Assembly (NCBI GenBank): GCA_934446365.1
Contig: CAKSDZ010000006.1
Location: 1-64,000, forward strand
Direction of reading: 5' to 3'
DNA from: an uncultured Eubacteriales bacterium
GTDB taxonomy: Bacteria > Bacillota > Clostridia > Oscillospirales > CAG-272
Length of the DNA stretch: 64,000 nucleotides
Both the position numbers and the translations under genes were made by a program. The notes below the pieces were generated by a model that was given only the letters and a program-made list of their open reading frames with translations, had not been told where the DNA came from and made no database searches. Below are positions 45,448 through 54,838 of this stretch, piece after piece. Positions within the stretch are counted from its first letter, which is position 1. Each line of letters opens with the position of its first letter.

Positions 45448-46119
45448 ATGAGAGATATAAGTGTGTTTGATATCATAGGACCTATTATGATCGGTCCGTC
45501 AAGCTCGCATACGGCGGGCGCCTTGAAGATTGCGCGGATTGCCGGACTGCTTGCCCGAAAGAAAATCACGAAGGTGCATTTTAAGCTGTACGGTTCCTTT
45601 GCCAAGACCTATCGCGGTCACGGGACCGACCGGGCGCTTGTGGCGGGGATTTTGGGCTTTGATACCGGCGATTATCGAATCCGCGATTCTTTTGAATTTG
45701 CAAAGGCGGGCGGACTTGCGTTTGACTTCGAGGAGATCGACGAGCAGACGGATTATCACCCGAACACGGTCGTGATTACCCTTGAAGAATCGGACGGCAC
45801 GGTCAATGTCCTGCGCGGCGCGTCGGTCGGCGGCGGGGAAATCGAGATTCATGAAATCAACGGCTGCGAAATCAAATTTTCCGGCAAGAACAACGCCGTC
45901 ATCGTTCATCAGAAGGACAAGCCGGGCGTGATTGCGGCGGTGGCGAAGGTATTTGAAAACGACGGCGTGAATATCTCTTATATGAGCGTCTATTGTGAGG
46001 ATAAGGGCGATGACCAGTTCTCCATTATCGAAATCGACGGAGATTTCGACGAGGGCGCGCTGGAAGAGCTTCGCCGGCAGAAAAACGTACTGTCGGCCGT
46101 CTATATCAAGGTAAAGTGA
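45448..46119 (+). CDS. sdaAB: L-serine dehydratase, iron-sulfur-dependent, beta subunit
   Basis: 223 residues. Begins with the family signature FDIIGPIMIGPSSSHTAGALK and ends in an ACT domain (about 148-223: VIVHQKDKPGVIAAVAKVFEND) that binds serine or serves as allosteric site. Partners with the alpha subunit encoded 24 bp downstream to deaminate L-serine to pyruvate and ammonia, feeding anaerobic energy metabolism. AAGGA lies 6 nt upstream. Confidence 0.95.
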   Translation: MRDISVFDIIGPIMIGPSSSHTAGALKIARIAGLLARKKITKVHFKLYGSFAKTYRGHGTDRALVAGILGFDTGDYRIRDSFEFAKAGGLAFDFEEIDEQTDYHPNTVVITLEESDGTVNVLRGASVGGGEIEIHEINGCEIKFSGKNNAVIVHQKDKPGVIAAVAKVFENDGVNISYMSVYCEDKGDDQFSIIEIDGDFDEGALEELRRQKNVLSAVYIKVK

Positions 46120-46143
46120 TTGGTTGGAAACATGAGAGAATGT

Positions 46144-47031
46144 ATGGATTTTTCAACCGGAAAAGAGCTGCTCGCTCTGTGTACGGAAAAAAATAAATCG
46201 ATTTCGGAAGTCATGCTTGTAAGGGAGATTGCAAAATTCGGCGTCGGCCGTGAGGCCGTATGGGACCGTATGAGAAAATCCCTTGCGGTGATGCGTGAGG
46301 GTGTCGGCCGTTCTCAGACCGAGCAGATGAATCTGCTCGGCGGATACATCGGCGGGGAGAGCAAGGCGCTCCTTGACAGAATCCGGCGCGAAGGTGCGAT
46401 GGGCGGCATGATCTCCCGCGCGTCCGCATATGCGATGGGCGTCATCGAGCTGAATGCCTCGATGGGACGAATCGTCGCCGCGCCGACGGCGGGTTCTGCG
46501 GGAGTGCTGCCGGGGATACTGGTTGCCGCCGATGAAATCTATGATTTCGGAGAGGAAAGGCTGACGCAGGCACTGTTTAACGCCGGCGCCGTCGGCTATC
46601 TTATCGACCGCAATGCGACGCTCTCCGGCGCGGAGGGCGGCTGTCAAGCCGAGGTGGGCGCGGCGTCCGCGATGGCGGCGTCCGCACTTTGCGAGCTTTT
46701 CGACGGCGCGCCGTCGGTCTGTCTTGCTGCGGCGGGTGACGCGATTTCCAATATTCTCGGACTGGTCTGCGATCCGATCGGCGGTCTTGTCGAATCCCCC
46801 TGCCAGAAGAGAAATGCCATGGGTGTGGCCAACGCCGTAATCAGCGCGGAAACCGCGCTTGCCACAAATGGGAAAACCTTGGTGCCGTTCGACGAGGTCG
46901 TCGCGGCGATGTACAGTGTGGGACGCAACATTCCGTATCAGCTGCGTGAAACGGCGCTCGGCGGTCTTGCCATGGCGCCGAGCGTGCGGAATCTGCATCC
47001 CGGATGCGCGGCGTGCGGCGGCTGTAAATGA
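46144..47031 (+). CDS. sdaAA: L-serine dehydratase, iron-sulfur-dependent, alpha subunit
   Basis: 295 residues. Cysteines for the [4Fe-4S] cluster lie in AEGGCQAEVG, CDPIGGLVESPCQKRN and the C-terminal GCAACGGCK. I use the ATG at 46144 because MDFSTGKELLALC aligns with known SdaAA N-termini; ATG 46132 and TTG 46120 are in frame upstream. The split alpha/beta form is typical of Firmicutes. Confidence 0.94.
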   Translation: MDFSTGKELLALCTEKNKSISEVMLVREIAKFGVGREAVWDRMRKSLAVMREGVGRSQTEQMNLLGGYIGGESKALLDRIRREGAMGGMISRASAYAMGVIELNASMGRIVAAPTAGSAGVLPGILVAADEIYDFGEERLTQALFNAGAVGYLIDRNATLSGAEGGCQAEVGAASAMAASALCELFDGAPSVCLAAAGDAISNILGLVCDPIGGLVESPCQKRNAMGVANAVISAETALATNGKTLVPFDEVVAAMYSVGRNIPYQLRETALGGLAMAPSVRNLHPGCAACGGCK

Positions 47032-47149
47032 GGAAAAATGGGGTGGCGGCAACCGCGGGTTGTCTTTCGGCCGCCGACATGCTTCTCAGGGAATCTATTC
47101 AGCCAAAAGATTTTCCGATATGCTGAAATTTGTAATTGAGATAAAAAGG

Positions 47150-47184
47150 AAAAGGAGATTTCCGTGATAGGGAAATCTCCTTTT
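47150..47184 (+). terminator. Terminator after sdaAA
   Basis: AAAAGGAGATTTCC-gtgatag-GGAAATCTCCTTTT, 120 bp downstream of the stop and between convergent genes. Confidence 0.8.
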
Positions 47185-47240
47185 GTATCGATATTTTTCG
47201 CGCAGAGCTGCAAATACGCGGGCTAAATCCTATTGAGCGG

Positions 47241-48089
47241 TTAAGAAACCGGTTTCGCCGTCACGAACAGGAAATCCCGTTCCGGCATCTCCGTGATTCC
47301 CTCGAAAAAGTCGTACATGGTCCAGTTATAGTAGACCCGTTCCGCGCCGTAGGTTCCGTAGCCGTCCTGATTGTGGTCGGTCGTGTCGTAAGGATCGGCG
47401 ACAATCAGCACGTCGTCCTGTGTGGTTTCCGTTCCCATAGTATCATAACCGATGATAACCTGCCAGTGACCGCCCCAGTCGTTCCAGCAGATCATGATGG
47501 GCGTGTCGTTTTTCAGGTTTTCGATGATCCAATCGGGCGTGATGACGGAATAAATGCCCTCGCAGGCACTGCCGTCCTCGTCGAAATAAGGCTCGCCGTT
47601 TATGTCGGTTTTGCCATAATAATCGTAGGTGCTGCCGACCTCAAAGCCGCCTACGTGCTCGAATATGGAGAGCACCTGTGCAACGCTTGTGGCGCCGGTC
47701 AGCTTATAGTCGCCGGCTTCATTGCGGAGCTTCGCAAGATCGGCCTCCGTATAGCTGCCGAGCTTTCCGAAGTAGTTGAGAACCATAAGCGTGCTCGCAA
47801 CGCCGCAGCTGCTCTCGCAGGTCTGCTGATAGGTTTTGAAGCCCGTGAGGATCGTCAGGGTGTCTGTGGATTTCATATTATAATAATCAAGACGTGAAAA
47901 ATAGGGAGAATCCTTGTGGTCGCCGTCGCGTTCCACCGAATCCGCCCCGTATTCGGGATCGATATCCGTGCCGTAGGGAATTTTCATTTCATCCGAGTAG
48001 TTGCCGTGTGTCGCGTTTTCGGAGCATCCGGTGAGGAGCGCCGATACGCAGAAAAGGCCTGCAAATAAGAATACAAATAATTTTTTCAT
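47241..48089 (-). CDS. C39-like cysteine peptidase lipoprotein
   Basis: 282 residues. The lipoprotein signal peptide ends LLTGC (lipobox), so it is anchored outside the membrane. The mature domain has TCESSCGVASTLMVLNYFG, with a catalytic Cys after a Gln- or Glu-rich loop, and WGGHWQVIIGYD, with the catalytic His, then an Asp in VADPYDTT. This is the papain-like C39 fold (Peptidase_C39_2). The substrate is unknown; several family members hydrolyse peptides at the cell surface. AAGGAG lies 5 nt before the ATG. Confidence 0.83.
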   Translation of the reverse strand: MKKLFVFLFAGLFCVSALLTGCSENATHGNYSDEMKIPYGTDIDPEYGADSVERDGDHKDSPYFSRLDYYNMKSTDTLTILTGFKTYQQTCESSCGVASTLMVLNYFGKLGSYTEADLAKLRNEAGDYKLTGATSVAQVLSIFEHVGGFEVGSTYDYYGKTDINGEPYFDEDGSACEGIYSVITPDWIIENLKNDTPIMICWNDWGGHWQVIIGYDTMGTETTQDDVLIVADPYDTTDHNQDGYGTYGAERVYYNWTMYDFFEGITEMPERDFLFVTAKPVS

Positions 48090-48479
48090 GCGTTCTCCTT
48101 CAAAAAATTAGTTGTACTTTTGATCGTTTCATTTTGTATACGCCGCGGTGCGGCGCAGGAACAATCGAGTCTATACGGTAAGAAATACTTTTAATACTCG
48201 TTTTCATGTCTCACTCAGTACAGTGCGGGTTTACACCGCGCGTCCTCTGCTTGGGGACGCTTAAATGAGATATGTCATCTCTGCCGGCTGCCGGTCAAGC
48301 TGTCCGTGGCCTTTTGTTGATTTGACCGTAAAAACTCCGGCGTCTCTGTTGCAGTCAGAGCGCCGATGCGTATTATTATACTGTTTTTTGAATGAATATG
48401 CAAGAAAAAAACACGGTGCCTCGGATAGAAATTTTTGTGCTCGGAAAGGATATCTTTGGATAAAATCACGAAAAATCCG
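48090..48479. other. Intergenic region without recognised gene
   Basis: About 390 bp. A short GCCGC/GCGGC stem is visible near 48140-48155. Otherwise I see no convincing gene, promoter pair or repeat. Confidence 0.5.
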
Positions 48480-49352
48480 CTAAAAAAGAGAAATCCGATC
48501 AAACTGCGGGGGTAAATCCGGAAATTCATGCAGATGGGAAAAAAGCTCTCGCAGGTCATGCCGGATGCCGTACCGCTCGCATTCCCGACGGAAAAGCGCA
48601 GAAAGCGATGCGTTTTTCGGGCTTTCGCATTCATAGGCGTTTCCGAAGCGCTCGATATATTTTTGCTTGACGCCGGGAAACGACCGGTCAAGCGCGCTGT
48701 AAAAATATTCGCGGTCGCCGGCGCGCAGCGTTATGCTGGCGCCGAAAAACAGGATTCCAAGGACGCCCGCCTCGGCACAGAGCCGGACAAGTCCCGCGAT
48801 ATTTTCCTCCGTATCGTTAAGAAAGGGCAGAATCGGCGACATCCAAACGACGGTGGGAATGCCGCGCTCCCGAAATTCTTTCAGGGCTTCGACGCGTTCG
48901 GCCGTCGTGCTAACATTCGGCTCAATGATCCGGCAAAGCGCCTCGTCGCAGGTGGTGAGCGTCATCTGCACCACGCACTTTGCCCTGTGATGGATGTGCT
49001 CCAAAAGCCCGATATCGCGCAGGATCCGCGTCGATTTGGTCAAAACCGTGACGCCGAAGCCATAGTCGTCGATGATTTCAAGGCATTTTCTCGTGAGTCC
49101 GAGCGTCTCCTCACAGGGCAGATAAGGGTCGCACATGGAGCCGGTGCCGATCATGCACTTTTTTCGTTTGCGGCGCAGCGCCTCCTCTAAAAGAATCGGG
49201 GCATTTTCTTTGACCTCGATGTCCTCGAAATCATGTGTAAAGCCGTAACAGAGGGAGCGGCTGTCGCAATAGATGCAGCCGTGCGTGCAGCCGCGGTATA
49301 GATTCATGCCGTTATGCGCGGAAAGGATCCCCTTGGCCTTTACAAAGTGCAT
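48480..49352 (-). CDS. Radical SAM protein of the spore photoproduct lyase-like (SplB/Rv2578c) group
   Basis: 290 residues. The cluster motif CTHGCIYC near residue 22 follows a NLYRGC-type lead-in. GTGSMCDPYLPCE and TLTKSTRILRD are hallmarks of the SPL-like radical SAM group, as is TLTTCDEALCRIIEPN. The function of non-spore members is unknown. AGGAGG lies 5 nt upstream. Assignment to the group is secure; to spore photoproduct lyase itself it is not, since the downstream substrate Cys cannot be verified. Confidence 0.85.
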   Translation of the reverse strand: MHFVKAKGILSAHNGMNLYRGCTHGCIYCDSRSLCYGFTHDFEDIEVKENAPILLEEALRRKRKKCMIGTGSMCDPYLPCEETLGLTRKCLEIIDDYGFGVTVLTKSTRILRDIGLLEHIHHRAKCVVQMTLTTCDEALCRIIEPNVSTTAERVEALKEFRERGIPTVVWMSPILPFLNDTEENIAGLVRLCAEAGVLGILFFGASITLRAGDREYFYSALDRSFPGVKQKYIERFGNAYECESPKNASLSALFRRECERYGIRHDLRELFSHLHEFPDLPPQFDRISLF

Positions 49353-49401
49353 GACCGCCTCCTGCTATCGATGCGTTTTTCCTTGCTTTCAATTTGTGTG
49401 T

Positions 49402-50100
49402 TCAATCGCTCCACGCGATGCGCAGCTCCTCCGGCAGCCTCTCCGCATCGAACCGATAATGACCGGTCACTTTGTCGTTTCCGAGCGCGTCCTCCTCGCG
49501 GTCGTTCTGCCCGCCGTTGTGAATAACGTACGGACGTCCGCTCTCCGTGCGCTTGTCCGAAATGATGCCGATATGCTTGTCGTTCCCGAAAATGACGATG
49601 TCCCCGGGCTGCCATGCGTCCGTATCGCGGATATCGTTCGTGAGGGAAACGGCATAGGTGCGGAAAAACACGCGCAGATTTTTCACACGCCGGAAATCGA
49701 TGTTGCTGTCCCTCTGCGTGACATTGGGATAAGCCGACGGACGCGCCGCAATATCGGCGTCCACCATATCGCGCAGTGAATATCCGGCGGCACGGAATGC
49801 GCGCCAAACGACGTCGGTGCATACGCCGATATTGTCCGGCGGATAGCCGCCCTGCCAGTATCTCCCGTCATAGGTCGGATGATTTTCCGCGTCCGCCCTT
49901 GCGCCGAGCACAAGATCCATGGCGTCGGAGAGACCGTTTCCGTTGAAATCATAGGAGGATACCTCGGAGGAGCTGTATGAAGTTTCCGGACGGGATAGGT
50001 GCGCCGCGACAAGCAAAGCGGCGAAAACAATGATGAGCGCAATAAGTCCCGCCGAAAGCGCGATGACGGCTTCGCTTTTTTTCATCCTCGCAGTTTTCAT
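49402..50100 (-). CDS. DUF1287-family membrane-anchored protein
   Basis: 232 residues. N-terminal transmembrane segment (AVIALSAGLIALIIVFAALL), then a DUF1287 domain with GVCTDVVWRAFRAAGYSLRDMVDADI, DSNIDFRRVKNLRVFF and WQPGDIVIFGNDKHIGIISDKR. The Cys ... His arrangement is NlpC/P60-like, so a surface amidase or peptidase role is possible but unproven. AGGAGG lies 4 nt before the ATG. Confidence 0.85.
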   Translation of the reverse strand: MKTARMKKSEAVIALSAGLIALIIVFAALLVAAHLSRPETSYSSSEVSSYDFNGNGLSDAMDLVLGARADAENHPTYDGRYWQGGYPPDNIGVCTDVVWRAFRAAGYSLRDMVDADIAARPSAYPNVTQRDSNIDFRRVKNLRVFFRTYAVSLTNDIRDTDAWQPGDIVIFGNDKHIGIISDKRTESGRPYVIHNGGQNDREEDALGNDKVTGHYRFDAERLPEELRIAWSD

Positions 50101-50318
50101 TTATCCTCCTGAAATTACCGTTAAATATAAAATCATTTATATTATATCGCCTTTTGAGGTAATTGTCAATATAAAATATACTTGGATGCTTGTCAAATGT
50201 ATGATGAAAGCGTATCTTCTTGCATAGCGGCTATGATATGTTATTCAAAAAAAGTGAAACGAATCGAAAAAGAAATCCTACTGAAAGAGTGAAAAGCTTT
50301 TCAACGCACGGAGGCCAT

Positions 50319-50876
50319 ATGGACGACAAAGAAATCATAAAGCTGTATTTTGACCGTTCGGAAGCCGCGATTGCAAAAACCGCGGAGAAATACGGTGCGT
50401 TTTGTCATGCTGTCGCGAAAAACATTCTCGGCAGCGACGCCGATGCCGAGGAATGCGTGAACGATGCCTATCTCGCGCTTTGGAACCGGATTCCGCCGTG
50501 TGAGCCGTCCTCATTGAAGGCATTTGCCGGAAAGGTCGTCCGCAACATCTCGCTCGACCGGTTTGATTATAATACGGCTGCCTGCCGTCATGACGGTGCG
50601 GGACTTGTCTTTGACGAGCTTTCCGATGTCATTCCGGCGGATGATACGGCAATTTCCGTCGACGGTATGGAGCTTACGCGGTGCATCGATGCGTTTTTGT
50701 CCGGCGAAAAGGCGGAAGCAAGATGCGTTTTTGTCAGACGGTATTGGTTTTGTGATTCCGTGAAGGAAATCGGAAAGCGATACGGAATGAGCGAGGGAAA
50801 GGTGAAATCCATTCTCTTTCGCGAAAGAAAAAGGCTTTCCGGTTATTTGAAAAAGGAGGGTTTTGATTTTGAATAA
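50319..50876 (+). CDS. ECF-type sigma factor
   Basis: 185 residues. Region 2 is in the first half (AFCHAVAKNILGSDADAEECVNDAYLALWNRIPP) and region 4 at the end (FVRRYWFCDSVKEIGKRYGMSEGKVKSILFRERKRLSGYL). I use the ATG at 50319 with GGAGG just upstream; the longer frame is spurious. The following gene overlaps by 8 bp and encodes a single-pass membrane protein, so this is the second sigma/anti-sigma module of the window, unrelated in sequence to the first. Confidence 0.9.
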   Translation: MDDKEIIKLYFDRSEAAIAKTAEKYGAFCHAVAKNILGSDADAEECVNDAYLALWNRIPPCEPSSLKAFAGKVVRNISLDRFDYNTAACRHDGAGLVFDELSDVIPADDTAISVDGMELTRCIDAFLSGEKAEARCVFVRRYWFCDSVKEIGKRYGMSEGKVKSILFRERKRLSGYLKKEGFDFE

Positions 50877-51966
50877 GAAACAGTTTTTACGGTCGATGGG
50901 AGAGATCGACGATCGCTTTATCGAAGAAGCGGAGACGGCAAGACCGGGGAGGCGGGGAATCGCTCTGAAATGGCTTTCCGCCGCTGCCTGCCTTGTCATG
51001 GTATGCGCCGTGCTTTTGATTCCCGTCATGAGCGGCGGACGGACCGCCGGGGACATCGATATCGACGTTCCGCTCGTTTGGAATGCGGAAAAGGGAATTT
51101 TTGAATATGCGGCGATGGCGGTGTATGAGGCCACCGGTGAGGAAATGACCGAAATTGCGGTGCCCGAATGGGATGCGATGCAGGTTCATGAGAAGTATAA
51201 AACCATTGAGGGCGGCGCTTTTGCCGGCTACATCGCCTCCTGCCGTGAAGTCGGCGCGGAATCTGTCGGCGAAAAGCTGGAAGAGGTCACGGTGACGGGA
51301 TATGACGTTTATGAGGATGAGACACACCGTGTCGACGCCGCCGTCTATGCGATTCGGAATGCGGACCTCGCCTGCGCGGTCTGTGTAAAATATGAGAACA
51401 GTGACGGGTATTATGTGTTTTTCAATGCGGAGGCGAAATTTGCGACACTCGGCGAATTTGCGGGAGGCTTCGGACTTGAAGAATATCTTGTTTTCCGCAA
51501 TTCTTTTTCCGATTCTTACTGGAAGGGCGGCAGAATCGAGGAAGGGCTTTACAAAGCTGATTATTACCGTCTTTCCGATCTTTCGATGGTCTATGGAATG
51601 CTGTTTTCCGACCCGAATGCTCCATGCATCGAAACGGAGAACAGGGATTTTATTCAAATCATAGAAAAAAGTGAAAATTCCATCGGCATCTCGGTCGATT
51701 GTCTGTCTACCGGACAGGAGAGTATCGGCATTCAGGTTTATGACAACGGATATTTGATTACAAACATCGGCGCTTCCGGCAAGGTTTTTGAGATCGGCGC
51801 AGAACGTGCCAAGGCATTCATTGACTATGTCAGAGAGAATGGCGAAATATATGCCACAGCCACCTATGATCCCTTTGAATATGAGGTGGTTCCGAATGCC
51901 GGCGATGTGCCGCAGACGACGGAAACGAGCGCGGCGGCTGCCGCAGAGGAGGGCACTCGCGGATAA
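50869..51966 (+). CDS. Putative membrane anti-sigma factor, unknown outer domain
   Basis: 365 residues. A short N-terminal cytoplasmic part (NKKQFLRSMGEIDDRFIEEAE) is followed by one transmembrane segment (WLSAAACLVMVCAVLLIPV, about 35-53) and a long extracytoplasmic domain of no recognised family, ending in an Ala/Glu/Thr-rich tail. The start is probably TTG at 50869, with AGGAGG 9 nt upstream; TTG 50863 is too close to the site. Position and topology support an anti-sigma role. Confidence 0.7.
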   Translation: MNKKQFLRSMGEIDDRFIEEAETARPGRRGIALKWLSAAACLVMVCAVLLIPVMSGGRTAGDIDIDVPLVWNAEKGIFEYAAMAVYEATGEEMTEIAVPEWDAMQVHEKYKTIEGGAFAGYIASCREVGAESVGEKLEEVTVTGYDVYEDETHRVDAAVYAIRNADLACAVCVKYENSDGYYVFFNAEAKFATLGEFAGGFGLEEYLVFRNSFSDSYWKGGRIEEGLYKADYYRLSDLSMVYGMLFSDPNAPCIETENRDFIQIIEKSENSIGISVDCLSTGQESIGIQVYDNGYLITNIGASGKVFEIGAERAKAFIDYVRENGEIYATATYDPFEYEVVPNAGDVPQTTETSAAAAAEEGTRG

Positions 51967-51973
51967 AGAACAG

Positions 51974-52017
51974 AAAAAATACCGCGCGGGAAAGGAGAAA
52001 CCCGCGCGGTATTTTTT
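51974..52017. terminator. Bidirectional terminator between the anti-sigma and fakA genes
   Basis: ATACCGCGCGGG-N10-CCCGCGCGGTAT framed by an A-run and a T-run, between convergent genes. Confidence 0.92.
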
Positions 52018-52028
52018 ATTCTGTTAGG

Positions 52029-53681
52029 TCATTCCACTGAAATGATATAGTCGTAAAGCGGCTGACCTCCGCGGATGGTCAGAACCTCCGCGCCGCCTGC
52101 CGCTCCGGCAAGCATAGATTGAACATTTTCCGCCGCATCCTCCGTGACGTCCTCGCCATAGAAGATAGAGACATAGGAGGCGTCTTTCACGACGTCGAGG
52201 AGCTTTTCAAGGCACTGCTCTCCGGTGTCTCCCACAGAGCGGATTTTCCCGCCCACAAGTCCCATCGTCTGTCCGGCCTTGACGGTGACGCCTCCGATGG
52301 TGGCGTCGCGTACCGCACGGGTCACGGAAAGGGTGGTCACGCCGCCGGCCGCCTCAGACATAGCGCCGGCGTTATCTTCGGGGGAGGCGTCCTCGTCGAA
52401 CGCGAGGAGCGCGGAAATCCCTTCGGGAACGCTTTTGGTGTGAATCACGATGACGTTTTTATCGGAAACGGCGCCTGCCGCCTGTGTCGCCACCATGTCG
52501 ATGTTTTTATTGTTCGGAAGCACAAAAACGGTTTCCGAGGGTGTTTTATTGACGGCGTCGAGAATATCCTGCATGCTGGGATTCATAGTTTGGCCGCCGT
52601 AAACGATTTCGTCTACACAGAAATCGCGGAAAGTATCGCGGATTCCGTCTCCCATGCAGACCGCGACAAAGCCGTATTTCTTTTCAGGCTGCGCTACGGC
52701 GGCTTCTTCCTCTGCGGCAAGCGAGCTTTCGTCAATTTCGGCGAGCGCGGAATGCTGTTTTTTCATATTTTCGATTTTTACGGTGGCAAGCACGCCGTAA
52801 AGCAGTGCTTGATTTAGGACGAGTCCCGGGTCGTTTGTATGGATGTGGAGCTTTATGATGTCCTCCGCGTCTACGAATACGGCGCTGTCGCCGATTGCGC
52901 GGATGTAATCATACAGAGCGGAGCAGGTGCCCTCTCCGAGATATTCTTTGTTTTTTTCGACGATACACTCGGTGCAGTAGGCGAATTTGATATCTTCGGT
53001 GGCAAATTCGGTGAAATTCGCCTTTGCGCCCGTGCCGGCAGCTTTTTTCGCTGCTTTGACAGGCTTTCCTTTGAGTGCGGACAGCATCCCGTTCAGCATC
53101 ATGACAAAGCCCTTGCCGCCTGCGTCCACGACATGCGCTTCTTTCAGCACGGGAAGCTGCTCCGGCGTTTTTTCCAGCGTCGTTTCCGCCGTTTTTACCA
53201 TCTGTGAGAAAAAACCGGAAACATCTTTTGCGCATTTTTTGCTGACCTTGCCCGCTTCCTCGGCGCATTTGCGGATGACAGTGAGAATGGTGCCCTCGGT
53301 CGGATTCATCACCGCCTTGTAGGCTTCGTTTTTTCCGTCCTCGAAGGCCTTGGCGATGTCTTCCGTGCCGGCGTCCTTTTTCCCTTTCACAGATTTCGAG
53401 AATCCGCGGAAGAAGAGAGCGAGAATCGCGCCCGAATTGCCTCTTGCCGAACGGAGAACCGCGTCGGCCGCCTTGGTGGCACATTCGGAAACGTCGTCGT
53501 TTTTCGGCTCGATGTCGCGCACCGCGCCGAGCGTCAAACTCATATTGGTTCCCGTGTCGCCGTCCGGAACGGGGAACACGTTGAGATCGTTGATTTCGGA
53601 TTGATTGTTTTCCAGCGTATTGGCCGCTGACACGAGCATGGTATAGAGCGTTTTGCCGCCCACCGTTACTTTGGCTGTCAT
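52029..53681 (-). CDS. fakA: Fatty acid kinase subunit A (DAK2 and DegV-like domains)
   Basis: 550 residues. N-terminal DAK2/Dak phosphatase-type ATP domain (NDLNVFPVPDGDTGTNMSLTL, RSARGNSGAILALFFRGFSK), a central Cys-containing part, and a C-terminal DAK1-like domain. With FakB it phosphorylates exogenous fatty acids at the membrane so that PlsX/PlsY can use them. ATG at 53681 with GGGAGGT 6 nt upstream. It follows the DegV gene by 55 bp in the same direction, so both halves of the system are present. Confidence 0.9.
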   Translation of the reverse strand: MTAKVTVGGKTLYTMLVSAANTLENNQSEINDLNVFPVPDGDTGTNMSLTLGAVRDIEPKNDDVSECATKAADAVLRSARGNSGAILALFFRGFSKSVKGKKDAGTEDIAKAFEDGKNEAYKAVMNPTEGTILTVIRKCAEEAGKVSKKCAKDVSGFFSQMVKTAETTLEKTPEQLPVLKEAHVVDAGGKGFVMMLNGMLSALKGKPVKAAKKAAGTGAKANFTEFATEDIKFAYCTECIVEKNKEYLGEGTCSALYDYIRAIGDSAVFVDAEDIIKLHIHTNDPGLVLNQALLYGVLATVKIENMKKQHSALAEIDESSLAAEEEAAVAQPEKKYGFVAVCMGDGIRDTFRDFCVDEIVYGGQTMNPSMQDILDAVNKTPSETVFVLPNNKNIDMVATQAAGAVSDKNVIVIHTKSVPEGISALLAFDEDASPEDNAGAMSEAAGGVTTLSVTRAVRDATIGGVTVKAGQTMGLVGGKIRSVGDTGEQCLEKLLDVVKDASYVSIFYGEDVTEDAAENVQSMLAGAAGGAEVLTIRGGQPLYDYIISVE

Positions 53682-53736
53682 ACATAACCTCCCATACAGA
53701 GAACAAAGATAATATGCGCCCGGGCTTTGAGCATGT

Positions 53737-54600
53737 TTATTTTTCCGTTCCGATGAAGAATATCGCGAGGGTGCCCGGTCCGCAGTGAGCACCGATAACG
53801 GGCCCGATTTCCGAGATAATCACGTCTTTGATATCCCATTTCTCGCGAAGCATCGTTTCCAAATCCAGCGCATCCTTCAAGCAGTCGCTGTGACTGATGC
53901 CGATGACCTGCTCCGCGGGATTTACTGCGAGCCGCTCTACCGCATCCGCAAGGGCTTCTATCGCGCCCCTGCGTCCTCTCGCCTTGCTGCCGGGAATCAG
54001 CTTTCCCTCTTCGCTGGCGTGAAGAATCGGCTTAATCATAAAAAGAGAGCCTACAATCGCGGTTGCGGCGCTGAGTCTGCCGCCCCGTTTCAGGAAGAAG
54101 AGATCGTCCACGGTAAACCACGAACAGAGCTGATAGGCCGCCTCCTGCGCATACGAAGCAACCTCCTCTGCCGTTGCGCCCTCGGCTTTTTTCAGTGCGG
54201 CAAAATAGGCGATAAGTCCCTCGCCGATGGAACCGCTGCGGGAATCGACGATATAAATATTCCTCTCCGGAAATTTTTCGCGAAGCTCGCCCGCGGCGAT
54301 GTTTGCGGCGCTGAAAGTGCCGCTGAGACCGGAGGAGAGCGCGACATAAACGATGTCTTCTCCCTTTTCCAGATGTGCCGTAAAAGCCGTAACGAAAGCG
54401 TCGATGCTGACCGCGGAGGTCTTCGCAACCTTTTTTTCTCTTAATTTCTGATAAAATTCGTAAACATCGACCTCGGAACCCTTTTTCGGCTCCTCGCCTT
54501 CGATGAAGACCTCCATCGGAATGACCTCGATGTTTCGTTCCTCTGCGATATGCAGGGGCAGGTCACAGCCGAAGTCGGTGATAATCTGATATTCATCCAT
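53737..54600 (-). CDS. fakB: DegV-family fatty-acid-binding protein
   Basis: 287 residues. DegV fold with ITDFGCDLP at the N-terminus, TSAVSIDAFVTAF, SSGLSGTFSAANIA, VDSRSGSIGEGLIAY, and a C-terminal GPVIGAHCGPGTLAIFFIG. DegV/FakB proteins hold a single fatty acid and present its carboxylate to FakA. Chain specificity is not readable. AGGAG lies 6 nt before the ATG. Its position directly upstream of fakA supports the FakB role. Confidence 0.88.
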   Translation of the reverse strand: MDEYQIITDFGCDLPLHIAEERNIEVIPMEVFIEGEEPKKGSEVDVYEFYQKLREKKVAKTSAVSIDAFVTAFTAHLEKGEDIVYVALSSGLSGTFSAANIAAGELREKFPERNIYIVDSRSGSIGEGLIAYFAALKKAEGATAEEVASYAQEAAYQLCSWFTVDDLFFLKRGGRLSAATAIVGSLFMIKPILHASEEGKLIPGSKARGRRGAIEALADAVERLAVNPAEQVIGISHSDCLKDALDLETMLREKWDIKDVIISEIGPVIGAHCGPGTLAIFFIGTEK

Positions 54601-54838
54601 AAAGAACTCCTTTTTCGGAGCACGGATTGTGCATGTGCCGCTCCGTTCTCCGTTTTTTTGCGCCGAAGCTGCGGCGCGTCTCTCTATCCGAATGCCGGAG
54701 AAAACCGGAGCTCCTGCTTAAAAATAACAGAAACCAAACAATATAACGCATCGGAGTGCCGAAAAGGGACAAAAGTTTAAAAAATTTTTCTAAAATAGGG
54801 GATTGCTTGATATACCGTAAATGAAATGCAATGAGATG

